From: DATFXF01 sp035258565
Lineage (GTDB): Bacteria; Acidobacteriota; Terriglobia; Acidiferrales; UBA7541
Assembly (NCBI GenBank): GCA_035258565.1
Contig: DATFXF010000019.1
Location: 1 to 27,732 of the forward strand
Direction: 5' to 3'
Length of the DNA: 27,732 bases
The notes under the pieces were generated by a model. That model had not been told where the DNA came from. It worked only from the letters and a program-made list of their open reading frames with translations, and made no database searches. Positions 7,053 through 15,260 of the stretch are shown in pieces; the first letter of the stretch is position 1; every line of letters starts with the position of its first letter. The position numbers and the translations under genes were made by a program.

Positions 7053-7948
7053 ACCAGGATGTCGAGCGCGGACGGCAAAACCTCGAGCGTCTGGCACTCG
7101 AGGCTGAACACCTCGCCATCCACCATCACGTCCACCGGCCCCTGCAGGTCGAATTCGACCCGCCGGGCCGCGCGGCGCGAGGCCAGAGGATGGGCCAGGT
7201 GCGAGCCGTCGTAGAGCGTGTGCAGGTTGCGGAGGAGCCCCAGCCGTCCGATGGGTCCGCAGCGGACAACCTCCACCAGGCCATCGTCGGTCGAGGCCAG
7301 AGGCGCAATCATCATTCTACCGCCGGTGAATTTGCTGTTGTTGAAGCTCAGGAAGAGGCAGCGCCGACGATCGAATTCAGCATCATCGTCCACGCGCACG
7401 GGAAATCTCCGGCGGTGGAGACGAGCCATACAGGTCAACACCCCCAGCAGGTAGCCTAATTCGCCCAGGCGCTTGAATTTCCGATTGGTCAGGGCCGCGA
7501 CGTCAGCGGCAAAGCCGATGCTGAGAAGATTGGTGAAATAAATCACGCCCTCGCTGTGCGTCAACCGCAGCACGTCGCAGGCGCGCGACCGTCCAGCGAG
7601 CAGGGCCTCGACGGGCTGGTCCGTGCCTTGGCCGGAGAAGTCGCGCAAGAAAGAGTTGCCGGTGCCCAAGGGAAGAAAGCCCACCGTCGCGCGGTCCTTG
7701 GCCGCTTCCGGAAACAACCCGTTGACGATTTCGTAGCACGTGCCATCCCCGCCCACGGCAATGAACCTTCGAAAGCCTTGCGCGTAAGCCTCCCGTGTCA
7801 AGCGGGTGGCGTCACCTGGCGCGCGGCTCCGAACGACATCGAGTTCAAGTCCCGCCAAGCGCAGCCGCTCTACCGCTCGGGCGGCCAGCTTGCCGCAACG
7901 GCCGCCGCCCGCCGCCGGGTTCACCACCGCCAGGAAGCGAGCACTCAC
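7049..7948 (-). CDS. Diacylglycerol-kinase-like lipid kinase (DagK/YegS fold)
   Basis: 299 residues from a GTG at 7948 that overlaps the upstream ligase stop by four bases (GTGA). The nucleotide-binding GGDGT is at 66-70, FLPLGTGNSF at 91-100, and the C-terminal domain carries DVMVDGE. An N-terminal VVNPAAGGG loop is typical of the DAGK catalytic family. Members phosphorylate diacylglycerol, sphingoid bases, monoacylglycerol or other lipid alcohols with ATP; the precise substrate is open. In this operon it could phosphorylate an alkyl- or acylglycerol before acylation by the downstream PlsC-like enzyme, or recycle diacylglycerol. It is a soluble, membrane-associated protein with no transmembrane segment. 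An upstream in-frame ATG exists inside the ligase gene, but homology begins at SARFLAVVNP. Confidence 0.88.
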   Translation of the reverse strand: MSARFLAVVNPAAGGGRCGKLAARAVERLRLAGLELDVVRSRAPGDATRLTREAYAQGFRRFIAVGGDGTCYEIVNGLFPEAAKDRATVGFLPLGTGNSFLRDFSGQGTDQPVEALLAGRSRACDVLRLTHSEGVIYFTNLLSIGFAADVAALTNRKFKRLGELGYLLGVLTCMARLHRRRFPVRVDDDAEFDRRRCLFLSFNNSKFTGGRMMIAPLASTDDGLVEVVRCGPIGRLGLLRNLHTLYDGSHLAHPLASRRAARRVEFDLQGPVDVMVDGEVFSLECQTLEVLPSALDILV

Positions 7949-9657
7949 AGCGGAACCACGGCGGAGGCGCGATCGAGGCGCCGTCCGATCTCCTCGGCCA
8001 GGATCGCGCGCTTGATCTTCAGCGAAGCGGTACGTGGAAAGTCCTCGGTCCAAACCACGTAGCCCGTGACGCGCTTGAAAGGGAGCAAGCGCAGGTTCCG
8101 GCTGGCAAGCTCGGCGCGCAGGGTTTCGCTAACTTGCTGGCCGGGCTCGAGGCGCAGTACGATGACCAATTGCTCGCCGACCATGGTCCGCTCAGGCCAG
8201 AGATAATTGGCTGCGAAGATGGAGAACTCCTTTACCGGGAGACCCTCGAACACATTCTCAAGGTCTTCCGGATAGATGTTCTTCCCTTCTTCGGTGACAA
8301 TCATGTTCTTCTTGCGGCCAAAAAGCTGTAAATGGCCAGTGCCCTCCAACCGGCCAAGATCGCCGGTCATCAGCCAGCCGTCCACGATCGTCTGAGCAGT
8401 GAGTTCGGGGTCGTTGAGGTATCCGGCCATCACTGTCTTGCTACGCACGGCCACTTCACCGACGCCCTCGGCATCAGGATCGACGATGCGCACTTCCACC
8501 CCGGGCAGCGGTTTGCCGACCGTGTCGGCGCGAAACGGCTGTAGGTCATTGACGGTGATGCCGACGCAGGCTTCGGTCAGGCCGTAGGCATTGGCCACCG
8601 GGATACCCAGATCGTAGAAGAATTCGAGCGTGCTCGGCTCGGTGAAAGCTCCGCCAACGATGATGGCGCGGAGTTCACCACCGAAGGCCTGATGGACCTG
8701 CTTGAGGAGCAGCCTGCTGGTCTGAAGGCGTGCACGGCTTTTCGTAAGCCTTTTGTTGACAGCAACAAGGGCGTTGAAGAGCCTTCGCTTCCCATTGGGA
8801 AGCGCATCGAGGCGAGCCTGGAGACCTTTTTGCAGGTTTTTTAGAATCAAAGGGACGAGCGTGACGTAGGTAATCTTATATCTTGGAAAGGCCTCGCGGA
8901 CGTATTCTGGCCGGAGTGTCCGCAGGTGGATCACGGTCGCGCCGCAAACGAAAGGATAAAAAAAGCCGAGCATGAAATCGATGGCATGATTGGTTGGCAG
9001 AATGCTGAGATAACGGGCGCCGGGCCACAAGGGGTAAAGCGAGGGAAACCCCATGCACTGCTCAAGATAATTCTCATGCATCATCATGCAACCCTTAGGC
9101 CGGCCGCCCGTGCCCGAAGAATAGACGATCGAAGCCACGTCCCTCGGCCGGCGCGGGACAAACGCGGGTTCAGATGCGTAGCGAAACTCTTCCCAGCGCT
9201 GCGCGCCGCTCAAGTCCGAGCCCGCCGGCGCTTCCGTCACCAGGATCCGAGAGAGGTTACTTCCAATGCGCCCCGGCGACACCGCGAGCTGCTTCCAGAG
9301 GGGATATTCCGTGATCAGGGTGTTGGCCCCGGAATGCTTCAGAAGTTGCCAGTGCTCCTCGGGCGTCAGTTTGTAGTCGAGCGGTACGAGCACACCACCC
9401 GAGTAAAAGATTGCGTACGCCGAGAGGAGCCATTTGGACTGGTTGGTCATGATCACCGCGGCGCGATGGCCCGCGGCGAAGCCGGCCCGCTGGAGCGCGC
9501 TCGCCAGCGGCAGCGCCGCTTCCTTGAACTGCCGATAGGTCAGCCGGCAGTTCTCGCGGTCGCGATCGGCTTCAATCAGGCAGACCTCGTCGGGCCAGCG
9601 CATGAGCGCATCGCTGACCGCCGCCCCCAGCGACTCGTATTGCCGCAGGTCCAGCAT
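7945..9657 (-). CDS. Acyl-AMP ligase / long-chain acyl-CoA synthetase (first copy by coordinate)
   Basis: 570 residues of the ANL adenylating superfamily. The phosphate loop YSSGTGGRPKG is at 179-189. NAYGLTEACVG is the adenine/acyl motif, MTGDLGRLEGTGHLQLFGRKKN holds the ribose-binding Asp and hinge, and a C-terminal domain ends with ASLKIKR (Lys547/Lys549), the candidate catalytic lysine. It activates a carboxylic acid, probably a fatty acid, as acyl-adenylate and passes it to CoA or an acyl carrier protein. An ACP gene lies just upstream in the same operon, so ACP loading is plausible. The start at 9657 has AGGTGAG directly before it, inside a degenerate intergenic repeat, and is preceded by a 206-base gap. 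It overlaps the kinase gene by four bases. Confidence 0.88.
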   Translation of the reverse strand: MLDLRQYESLGAAVSDALMRWPDEVCLIEADRDRENCRLTYRQFKEAALPLASALQRAGFAAGHRAAVIMTNQSKWLLSAYAIFYSGGVLVPLDYKLTPEEHWQLLKHSGANTLITEYPLWKQLAVSPGRIGSNLSRILVTEAPAGSDLSGAQRWEEFRYASEPAFVPRRPRDVASIVYSSGTGGRPKGCMMMHENYLEQCMGFPSLYPLWPGARYLSILPTNHAIDFMLGFFYPFVCGATVIHLRTLRPEYVREAFPRYKITYVTLVPLILKNLQKGLQARLDALPNGKRRLFNALVAVNKRLTKSRARLQTSRLLLKQVHQAFGGELRAIIVGGAFTEPSTLEFFYDLGIPVANAYGLTEACVGITVNDLQPFRADTVGKPLPGVEVRIVDPDAEGVGEVAVRSKTVMAGYLNDPELTAQTIVDGWLMTGDLGRLEGTGHLQLFGRKKNMIVTEEGKNIYPEDLENVFEGLPVKEFSIFAANYLWPERTMVGEQLVIVLRLEPGQQVSETLRAELASRNLRLLPFKRVTGYVVWTEDFPRTASLKIKRAILAEEIGRRLDRASAVVPL

Positions 9658-9693
9658 CTCACCTAGAAACGGAGGTGCAGAGACGAAAAGAGG
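9658..9693 (-). repeat. Degenerate CTCTGxxCCTCxGT-type intergenic repeat, copy a
   Basis: The minus strand reads TCTCTGCACCTCCGTTTCTA followed by GGTGAG. It resembles the two other copies in this operon (9833-9856 and 12695-12723). Its last bases provide the ribosome binding site for the downstream ligase. Confidence 0.35.
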
Positions 9694-9832
9694 CCAGAGG
9701 ATGCCTCCGCTGTTCTGATTTCTTCGCCGAGCGCGGCCTCCTGGGCAGCTCCGAACCGGCCCGGTCCCAGCCGCCGACGCACTCCATCGCGAGGCCAGTG
9801 ATCTGCCAGGTCCATGGATCGGTCGATTTCAC

Positions 9833-9856
9833 GTTTGTGTCTCGGTGTCTCTCTCG
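9833..9856 (+). repeat. Degenerate CTCTGxxCCTCxGT-type intergenic repeat, copy b
   Basis: The plus strand reads TTTGTGTCTCGGTGTCTCTC. It lies in the 206-base gap between the ACP gene and the next ligase, in opposite orientation to copy a. The gap holds no supported gene; a 50-codon minus frame (9663-9815) looks like noise. Confidence 0.3.
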
Positions 9857-9863
9857 AGATCGT

Positions 9864-10106
9864 TCACAGGCGGGCTTGGATGCGGCTGGCCAGGGTGCGG
9901 AAGTCGGTCACGCCCTGCATCTCGTAGTCGGGCAACTCGACGCCGAAATGGTTCTCGATGCGCGTCAGCAACTCAAGCGCCTGGAGACTGTCCATTCCCA
10001 ATTTTTTGAAGAAGTCGTCGTCCGGCCGGAGCTCTTCGCGCGGCACACGGAAGTGCACTGCGGCCAGGCTCAGGATCTCGTCCGTCGTCTCCTCGAGTGT
10101 GCGCAT
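9864..10106 (-). CDS. Acyl carrier protein
   Basis: An 80-residue four-helix acyl carrier protein. Ser40 in KKLGMDSLQALEL is the expected 4'-phosphopantetheine attachment site, and acidic helix 2 (LELLTRIENHFGVELPD) is typical. It differs from housekeeping AcpP, which normally has the motif ADSLD, so it is probably a specialised carrier for this pathway. It would hold acyl groups loaded by one of the two ligases in the operon and present them to the reductases or the acyltransferase. It sits 53 bases after the crotonase gene. No phosphopantetheinyl transferase gene is in the window, so modification must come from elsewhere. Confidence 0.92.
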   Translation of the reverse strand: MRTLEETTDEILSLAAVHFRVPREELRPDDDFFKKLGMDSLQALELLTRIENHFGVELPDYEMQGVTDFRTLASRIQARL

Positions 10107-10159
10107 GAGGCTCGTTCCGCTTCATCTTACCAGATGCCAGGCGCGCAAGGGCCAGGTGC

Positions 10160-10963
10160 TCACGGCAAGTAAGGCAAGGGGTCGGTGCTTTCGGCGAACC
10201 TGCGCAGCTTCTCCATCACCGCCGGCCGCGTAAAGAGGTCGCAGAAGATTTCGATCTCCTGGCGGAGCTCCTCGCGCGGGATCGGCTTCAGGAAGCGCTT
10301 GGCGGCCCCGGCGGTCGCGCGATCAAACTTCTTCACCTGGGCGGCCGTGGAACGCGCGAGGCGCAGCGTTTCTCCTTGAGCGGCAAGCTGCGAGACCAGG
10401 CCGGCAGCCTGCCCTTTTGTGGAGTTGATGCTGCGCCCGGTGAGCAGCAGGTCGCGCACCAGGCTGTTGGAGAGGTCGCGCTTCAGCCGCGGGATGCCAC
10501 CGAAGCCGGGAATCAGCCCCAAGCGCAGTTCCGGAAAGCAGAAGCGCGCCATCTTGTCGGCAACGATCAGGTCGCAGGTAAGCGCGAGCTCGAAGCCTCC
10601 GCCGAAGCAGACACCATGCACGGCGGCGATCGTCGTGAGCGGCGAGGCGTCGATGGCGTTGAACACGCGGTGCACGCGCTCGAGAAAATCGCGCACCCCA
10701 GCCACGCGGTGGCTGGCGGCCAGCTGCTGCCCCCGGGCATAGAGCTCGCGCAGGTCGGCCCCGGCGCTGAACCCGGCTTTCAAGCTGCTGTGGATGATCA
10801 AGGCGCTCGAGTGCTGCGCGGCCGACTCGAGCGCCGCGGCAAATTCCTCCAACTCCTCGAGAGTGGCCGAGCCGATCTCGTTACAGGGCGGGCTGTGGAG
10901 CTCGAGCTCAAGCACCTCGTCGGCCAGCTCCCAGGAAAGCCTCTTCCCCTTGAATTTTTTCAT
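10160..10963 (-). CDS. Crotonase-family enoyl-CoA hydratase/isomerase
   Basis: 267 residues. Oxyanion-hole segments are GFSAGADL (64-71) and AVHGVCFGGGFELAL (114-128). Glu125 and Glu145 (FPELRLGLIPGFGG) occupy the two positions used as acid and base in enoyl-CoA hydratases, so hydratase chemistry is possible. The crotonase family also contains isomerases, dehydratases and hydrolases, so the reaction is not fixed. In this operon it may act on acyl-ACP or acyl-CoA intermediates, for example introducing or removing a 3-hydroxyl or double bond. The start overlaps the upstream ligase stop by four bases (ATGA). The C-terminal part (about 190-267) is divergent from classical beta-oxidation enzymes. 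Confidence 0.9.
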   Translation of the reverse strand: MKKFKGKRLSWELADEVLELELHSPPCNEIGSATLEELEEFAAALESAAQHSSALIIHSSLKAGFSAGADLRELYARGQQLAASHRVAGVRDFLERVHRVFNAIDASPLTTIAAVHGVCFGGGFELALTCDLIVADKMARFCFPELRLGLIPGFGGIPRLKRDLSNSLVRDLLLTGRSINSTKGQAAGLVSQLAAQGETLRLARSTAAQVKKFDRATAGAAKRFLKPIPREELRQEIEIFCDLFTRPAVMEKLRRFAESTDPLPYLP

Positions 10964-12603
10964 GCGTCCTTCCGGCGATAGAGTTCTCGAATTTCGGCCT
11001 CGAAGCGCGCAGAAATGGCATCGCGCTTGAGCTTGCCATAGGCGGTGAGCAGGCCATTTTCAATCGTAAACGGCTCTTTCTCCACGTGAAAGGCGCGAAT
11101 CTGCTGGAAGTGCCCCAATTGGGCGTTCATCCGGTCAAGCTCGGCCTGGATCCGCTCGCGCGGGACATCGCCGGTGACGAGCGCCACCAGATAGCCTCGG
11201 CCGTTGCCGATTAACACAACCTGCTGCGCTCCTGCCAGCCTGCGCCCGAGGATTTCCTCAAGCGGCTCGGGTGCAATGTTGTGTCCGGAATTGAGGATGA
11301 TCAGGTTCTTCAGCCTGCCGATGATGCGCCAGTTGCCGGCTTCATTCACTTCGCCCTGGTCGCCGGTGTGGAACCAGCCGTCACGCAAGACCCTGGCGGT
11401 TTCTTCCGGGCGATTCCAGTAGCCGGGGAAGACGTTCGGCCCGCGCACCAAGATTTCGTTGTCCGCTCCAAGCTTCATCTCCACACCAGAGATCGCTGGC
11501 CCTACGCAGCCGGGCTCGATGTGCTGCGGATGGTCCATCGTGCAGATGGCGGTCGTCTCGGTCAGCCCATAGACCTGCAGTACGGGCACGCCCAGCATCA
11601 GGAAGAAGAGTTGCGTTTCCTTTGCCAGCGGAGCCGAGCCGCAAATCAGGGCCTTGAGGTTCGAGCCCAGCGGCTTGCGAATCGCACCGAAGACGGTTCG
11701 CTCGGCCAAGGCCAGCCAGAGGCGGTCCAGCCCGCGCGCGTTTCCCGCCTGCTGGCGGAGAAAGGCAGCGATGGCGTTTTCGTAGAGCTTCAGAGCCATC
11801 CCACCCCGCTTTTCGAGCTCGCCTTCGACACCTGAGCGAACGCGCTCGAGCAGGGTTGGAACGTTCAGAAAGTAGTGCGGCTTCGCGCTGCTGAGTTCAT
11901 CCGCCAGGCGGGTGAGATCGCTAGAAAGCGTTAGCACACTCGGGCGCGAAAGGCAGGTGAGCAGCAGCACCCACGAGCCCGCGAAGCAGAACGGCAGGTA
12001 ATGAAACACCTGTTCGGGTGCCTCGGTTGGCCCCATCAACAAATCGAGGCGTGCTGTCGTCGCGCCCAGCATGTGGTCGAGGTTGCCGACCGTGAGGAGG
12101 GCGCCTTTGGCCTCGCCTGAGGTGCCGGAGGTGTAGATGATGGTGACCGGGTCGTTCGCCTGGAGCGCAACCGGAGGGCGATGCTCGGGTATCGCCGGCG
12201 CGGCGAAAACCTCGTCGAAAAGAACGGTGCGGGGGACCTCAGGCCCCGCACAGACGGCATCGCGCAGGGAGTTGTCGCCGCAGAAGATGAGCGCCGCCTG
12301 GCAATCCTTGATCATGGCCCTGAGTTCCCGAGGAGACTGCCGCGCATAGAGCGGCACGACCAGCATGCCCTCCGCCATCAGCGCCAGGTCCAGGGCCGCC
12401 CAGCGAATGCTGTTCTGTGCCAGCAGCGCGCAGCGGTCGCCGCGCTTCAAGCCAGCTTTGGCCAGGTACCCCCGCGCAACGGCGATGCTCCCGAGGAGCT
12501 CGCGGCAGCGAACGCTGATCATTCCGCTGGCGCGCGCCTCCTGAAGCACAGGTCGCTCCGGTGTTTTGCCCAGCCGATCAAGAATGTTTTCGAGAAAGTT
12601 CAT
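10960..12603 (-). CDS. Long-chain acyl-CoA synthetase / acyl-AMP ligase (second copy by coordinate)
   Basis: 547 residues from ATG at 12603. ANL landmarks are IIYTSGTSGEAKGA, VYGLTETTAICTMD, WFHTGDQGEVN, RLKNLIILNSGHNIAPEPLE and a C-terminal NGLLTAYGKLKRD carrying the catalytic lysine. The pattern is that of long-chain fatty acyl-CoA synthetases. It differs clearly from the other ligase in the operon, so the two probably activate different acids or load different acceptors (CoA against ACP). A GTG at 12636 preceded by GGGAGGG about eleven bases upstream is an alternative start adding eleven residues without homology. A 117-base gap containing a degenerate repeat separates it from the pyruvyl transferase-like gene. 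Confidence 0.88.
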   Translation of the reverse strand: MNFLENILDRLGKTPERPVLQEARASGMISVRCRELLGSIAVARGYLAKAGLKRGDRCALLAQNSIRWAALDLALMAEGMLVVPLYARQSPRELRAMIKDCQAALIFCGDNSLRDAVCAGPEVPRTVLFDEVFAAPAIPEHRPPVALQANDPVTIIYTSGTSGEAKGALLTVGNLDHMLGATTARLDLLMGPTEAPEQVFHYLPFCFAGSWVLLLTCLSRPSVLTLSSDLTRLADELSSAKPHYFLNVPTLLERVRSGVEGELEKRGGMALKLYENAIAAFLRQQAGNARGLDRLWLALAERTVFGAIRKPLGSNLKALICGSAPLAKETQLFFLMLGVPVLQVYGLTETTAICTMDHPQHIEPGCVGPAISGVEMKLGADNEILVRGPNVFPGYWNRPEETARVLRDGWFHTGDQGEVNEAGNWRIIGRLKNLIILNSGHNIAPEPLEEILGRRLAGAQQVVLIGNGRGYLVALVTGDVPRERIQAELDRMNAQLGHFQQIRAFHVEKEPFTIENGLLTAYGKLKRDAISARFEAEIRELYRRKDA

Positions 12604-12694
12604 GGAGACGGCCCGGCCACAAAGCCTCCAGGGCACCGCCGATCGATCCCTCCCAGGAAATCACGAATGCAACCTGGATGTTCGCTCGGGTTGG

Positions 12695-12723
12695 TTCTCT
12701 GTGCCTCGGCGCCCCCGTGGTTA
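12695..12723 (+). repeat. Degenerate CTCTGxxCCTCxGT-type intergenic repeat, copy c
   Basis: The plus strand reads TTCTCTGTGCCTCGGCGCCC then CCGTGGTTA, the best preserved of three copies in this operon. It ends at the stop codon of the pyruvyl transferase-like gene. Sequences of the form CTCTGTGCCTCTGTGGTG are, as I recall, common between genes in several soil phyla. Confidence 0.4.
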
Positions 12724-14130
12724 CCCATAAGTTTCGAGCAATCGGCGCAGGGTGGGACCGAGCGGAGGGAGGTACTCCTCCCAACCGTGCACGCTGCTCC
12801 GCACCGGAAACGCAGGATAGCGTTGCTGCACGTGCCGCTCGAGATAGACTCCCATGCGCGCCATGGCCTTGAGGTTTCGCACCACCGTCCGCCCGATGGC
12901 CTCGCGGACCGCGGGGCACTCCTTCTCGAGCTTTTCCATGACCACGAGCAGCTTCGCTTCGAGATCCGGGTCCTCCACGGTAAGCAGGAGGTGCGCGTGG
13001 CCGCGCTCCTGCATCAGGTTGCGGATGCGCTCGTCCATGGTCACTCCGGCCGAGGGTACGAGCGCCGGCATGGAGGTCAAGATGGCGTGGTAGCGTGACG
13101 ACACCATCAGATGCCCCGAGCGGAGCAAGCTCACGAGTTGGTACATGTCGTACTTGTCGGAGGTAAACACCGGGGCGCCGCCCAGGCGCCGCGCGAGCTC
13201 CTGGCAGGCGTGGGTGTCCAGCCGCTCCATCGCCACGAGGACGGGAAATACTTTGTGTTTCTTCCGGAAGTTGTTCACCGCGTTGCCCAAGGCATCGAGG
13301 TAACGCTCGTAGGCAGCCCGCACGTGGGGTCCAGAGGTGTGGAAGTAAACCGTGCGGTAGTGGCTGTCGCGGAAGGCGCCGGTGAATGTTCGAGCAAGGT
13401 ACTTCGCTACCGAAGCCTTCACCGGCCACCAGAAGGGATTGATCGGGCAGAGGATCAGCACCGGAGCCGACTCATCCCAGCCCGCCGCGCGGAGTTCCTG
13501 GCGGCCGTACTCGGGGCCATGCGGCTCAAAGGTCCATCCCGTGTCGGTCCCGAGTTCGGTCGGCACGCCCAGCCCGCTGAGCAGCGCCTGTGACTCCTCG
13601 TTGCGCGTGATCACCAGCGACTGGCTGCAATAGCGCCGGCAGAGCCTGGCGAGCAAGGGGTCCATCTCGCCAGCCTCTGCGCCGTACGCAAGCGAAAGCT
13701 TGTTCTCGGCGGCGGCGATGCCGAGCGACCCGATCATCATCAGCGTCAGCGCGTTGGCAAACTTGCTTTTGAACATGGAGCCCTCGCCGGCCACGACGCC
13801 GTGGTGTTTCGGCACTTCGCGGTAGAGGAACGGCGGAAAAACATCGGGCAGTTTGACCTGCGTGGCATCGCCGAAATAGCCGCGCGTCAACTCAAAATTC
13901 TGCGTCATCACGCTCAGGCGGACGCGGTCCCGACCGAGAACCTGGCGGACCTGCCGGAGCATCTCCTCAACGCGCAGGTCCGAGCCGGTGTTTCGCGCCC
14001 CGTTGTAGCAGGCGAAGAGCAACCGGAGAGGCTCCCCCGGCTGCCACGGCCGTCCCGCGCCGAGCATCCAACGAAACTTGATGAGCTCAATGAGGCTGCT
14101 CACCCACGCCGCGAGAAACAAGTCGGTCAT
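12721..14130 (-). CDS. Polysaccharide pyruvyl transferase family protein
   Basis: 469 residues of the PF04230-type fold. The features are an N-terminal LLFACYNGARNTGSDLRVEE (Rossmann-like first strand and glycine loop), KLSLAYGAEAG, SLVITRNEES, and a second half with LILCPINPFWWPV, FTSDKYDMYQLVSLL, MVSSRYHAILTSM and PSAGVTMDERIRNLM. These correspond to the two GT-B-like halves of CsaB/WcaK relatives, which place a pyruvate ketal on sugars using phosphoenolpyruvate. The SSRYHA motif matches the family's conserved SxRxH. The ATG at 14130 overlaps the stop of the upstream reductase by four bases and is preferred to an earlier in-frame start. Its place in a lipid operon, with no glycosyltransferase around, is unexpected; pyruvylation of a lipid head group is a speculation. 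Confidence 0.78.
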   Translation of the reverse strand: MTDLFLAAWVSSLIELIKFRWMLGAGRPWQPGEPLRLLFACYNGARNTGSDLRVEEMLRQVRQVLGRDRVRLSVMTQNFELTRGYFGDATQVKLPDVFPPFLYREVPKHHGVVAGEGSMFKSKFANALTLMMIGSLGIAAAENKLSLAYGAEAGEMDPLLARLCRRYCSQSLVITRNEESQALLSGLGVPTELGTDTGWTFEPHGPEYGRQELRAAGWDESAPVLILCPINPFWWPVKASVAKYLARTFTGAFRDSHYRTVYFHTSGPHVRAAYERYLDALGNAVNNFRKKHKVFPVLVAMERLDTHACQELARRLGGAPVFTSDKYDMYQLVSLLRSGHLMVSSRYHAILTSMPALVPSAGVTMDERIRNLMQERGHAHLLLTVEDPDLEAKLLVVMEKLEKECPAVREAIGRTVVRNLKAMARMGVYLERHVQQRYPAFPVRSSVHGWEEYLPPLGPTLRRLLETYG

Positions 14131-15260
14131 CCGATCGATCCCCCGGCGGTGCCGGGCCACTCCTGATAATGATAGGCGAAGCGATTCTCCCGACTGAATT
14201 TCAGCAGCGGGTAGCTGTACTGGGAAAAGGGTGCCGGAGCGCGCCCGAGTTCGCGGACGACGCGCGTGTTATCGAACACCGTGTTCCACACCAGATAGGG
14301 CCAGAAGACCTTGAGCAGCGAGGCGCCCTGCCCAATGCTGCCGCTCCAGTTCGAGAGGCCTCGGACCGCCGCGGCAAACGAGCGCTCGAGGCGGGGAAGG
14401 AAGAGCGGCCTCGATTTTCCCTGGGCCACGGCCAGCGCGCTGGTCAGCTCGTGAAATGTCTCCGAGCCCGCGCCCGAGGAGAGGTGATAAGTCTCGTGTG
14501 CTGGGTTTTCCTGTTGGTGCAGGGTCACGATCGCGTCGGCAACGTAGTCTACCGGCACGATGTCCATCCGATCCTGGGGCCGAAAAGGCAGGACGGGGAG
14601 CCCGGCCAGAAATACAAAGGCCCTCACCATGTCGAACTGCGTGGTCTCGGCGCGGCGGCTCGAGCCCAGCACGACGCTCGGCCGGAAGATGGTGCGCTTG
14701 ATGTCCGGCAGCAGCCGCCTGACCATATGCTCGCAAAATTTTTTGGTCCGCGCGTAGGGATCGTAGTCGGAGCGGTTCCAGTCAATGGCGCCGTCCTCGG
14801 TGACCACCTCGTTGCGGCGCATCCCCGCCACCGCCACCGTGCTCACGTGGCTGAACCGCCGCAGCCCGTGCCTGTCCCGCGCGCGCGTTGCCAGCGCGAT
14901 GACCTCGAGCGTGCCGCGCAAGTTGGTATTCAAGCAGCTTTTTTCCGACTTGCGGTTGAGCGAGGCGGCGCAGTGGATGACTGAATCGGTCGAGGCTACG
15001 AGTTGCTGGTATTCGTCGGAGGCCAGCCCAAACAGTTCCTCGGTCAAGTCCCCTCGGAAAATGCGGATCGACGAGGCCAGGAACTCGCGGAAGCGCGCGA
15101 AGTCCAGGTGCAATTGGAGTGCGCGCCACAGGCGGGCGTTCGCCTCCTGCTCGTCCTTGGCACGCACAAGAAGATTCAAGCGCTCGCGGTGGTTCTCGAG
15201 CAAGCCGGCCACGATGTGGGCCCCGATGTAGCCGGTGGAGCCGGTTAGGAAGACGGCCAT
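14127..15260 (-). CDS. Extended SDR / thioester-reductase-like NAD(P)-dependent oxidoreductase
   Basis: 377 residues. It begins with the cofactor motif TGSTGYIG (6-13) and has the conserved GDLT (70-73), VIHCAAS, STVAVAG and the catalytic Tyr169-x3-Lys173 (YARTK). FRPSVVLGSS and the MDIVPVDYVADAI segment are typical of the male-sterility/thioester-reductase branch, which reduces acyl-thioesters to aldehydes or acts on sugar nucleotides. In context, reduction of an acyl-ACP or acyl-CoA is the likeliest role. The frame overlaps the upstream HAD-reductase gene by 16 bases and the next gene by four, so it is translationally coupled on both sides. It lacks the adenylation and carrier domains that such reductases have when fused in carboxylic acid reductases; those activities are separate genes here. 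Confidence 0.85.
   Translation of the reverse strand: MAVFLTGSTGYIGAHIVAGLLENHRERLNLLVRAKDEQEANARLWRALQLHLDFARFREFLASSIRIFRGDLTEELFGLASDEYQQLVASTDSVIHCAASLNRKSEKSCLNTNLRGTLEVIALATRARDRHGLRRFSHVSTVAVAGMRRNEVVTEDGAIDWNRSDYDPYARTKKFCEHMVRRLLPDIKRTIFRPSVVLGSSRRAETTQFDMVRAFVFLAGLPVLPFRPQDRMDIVPVDYVADAIVTLHQQENPAHETYHLSSGAGSETFHELTSALAVAQGKSRPLFLPRLERSFAAAVRGLSNWSGSIGQGASLLKVFWPYLVWNTVFDNTRVVRELGRAPAPFSQYSYPLLKFSRENRFAYHYQEWPGTAGGSIG

Noticed and set aside
9663..9815. 50-codon minus-strand frame between the ACP and ligase genes
   Set aside because: Its end is made of the degenerate intergenic repeat and there is no ribosome binding site; most likely chance.
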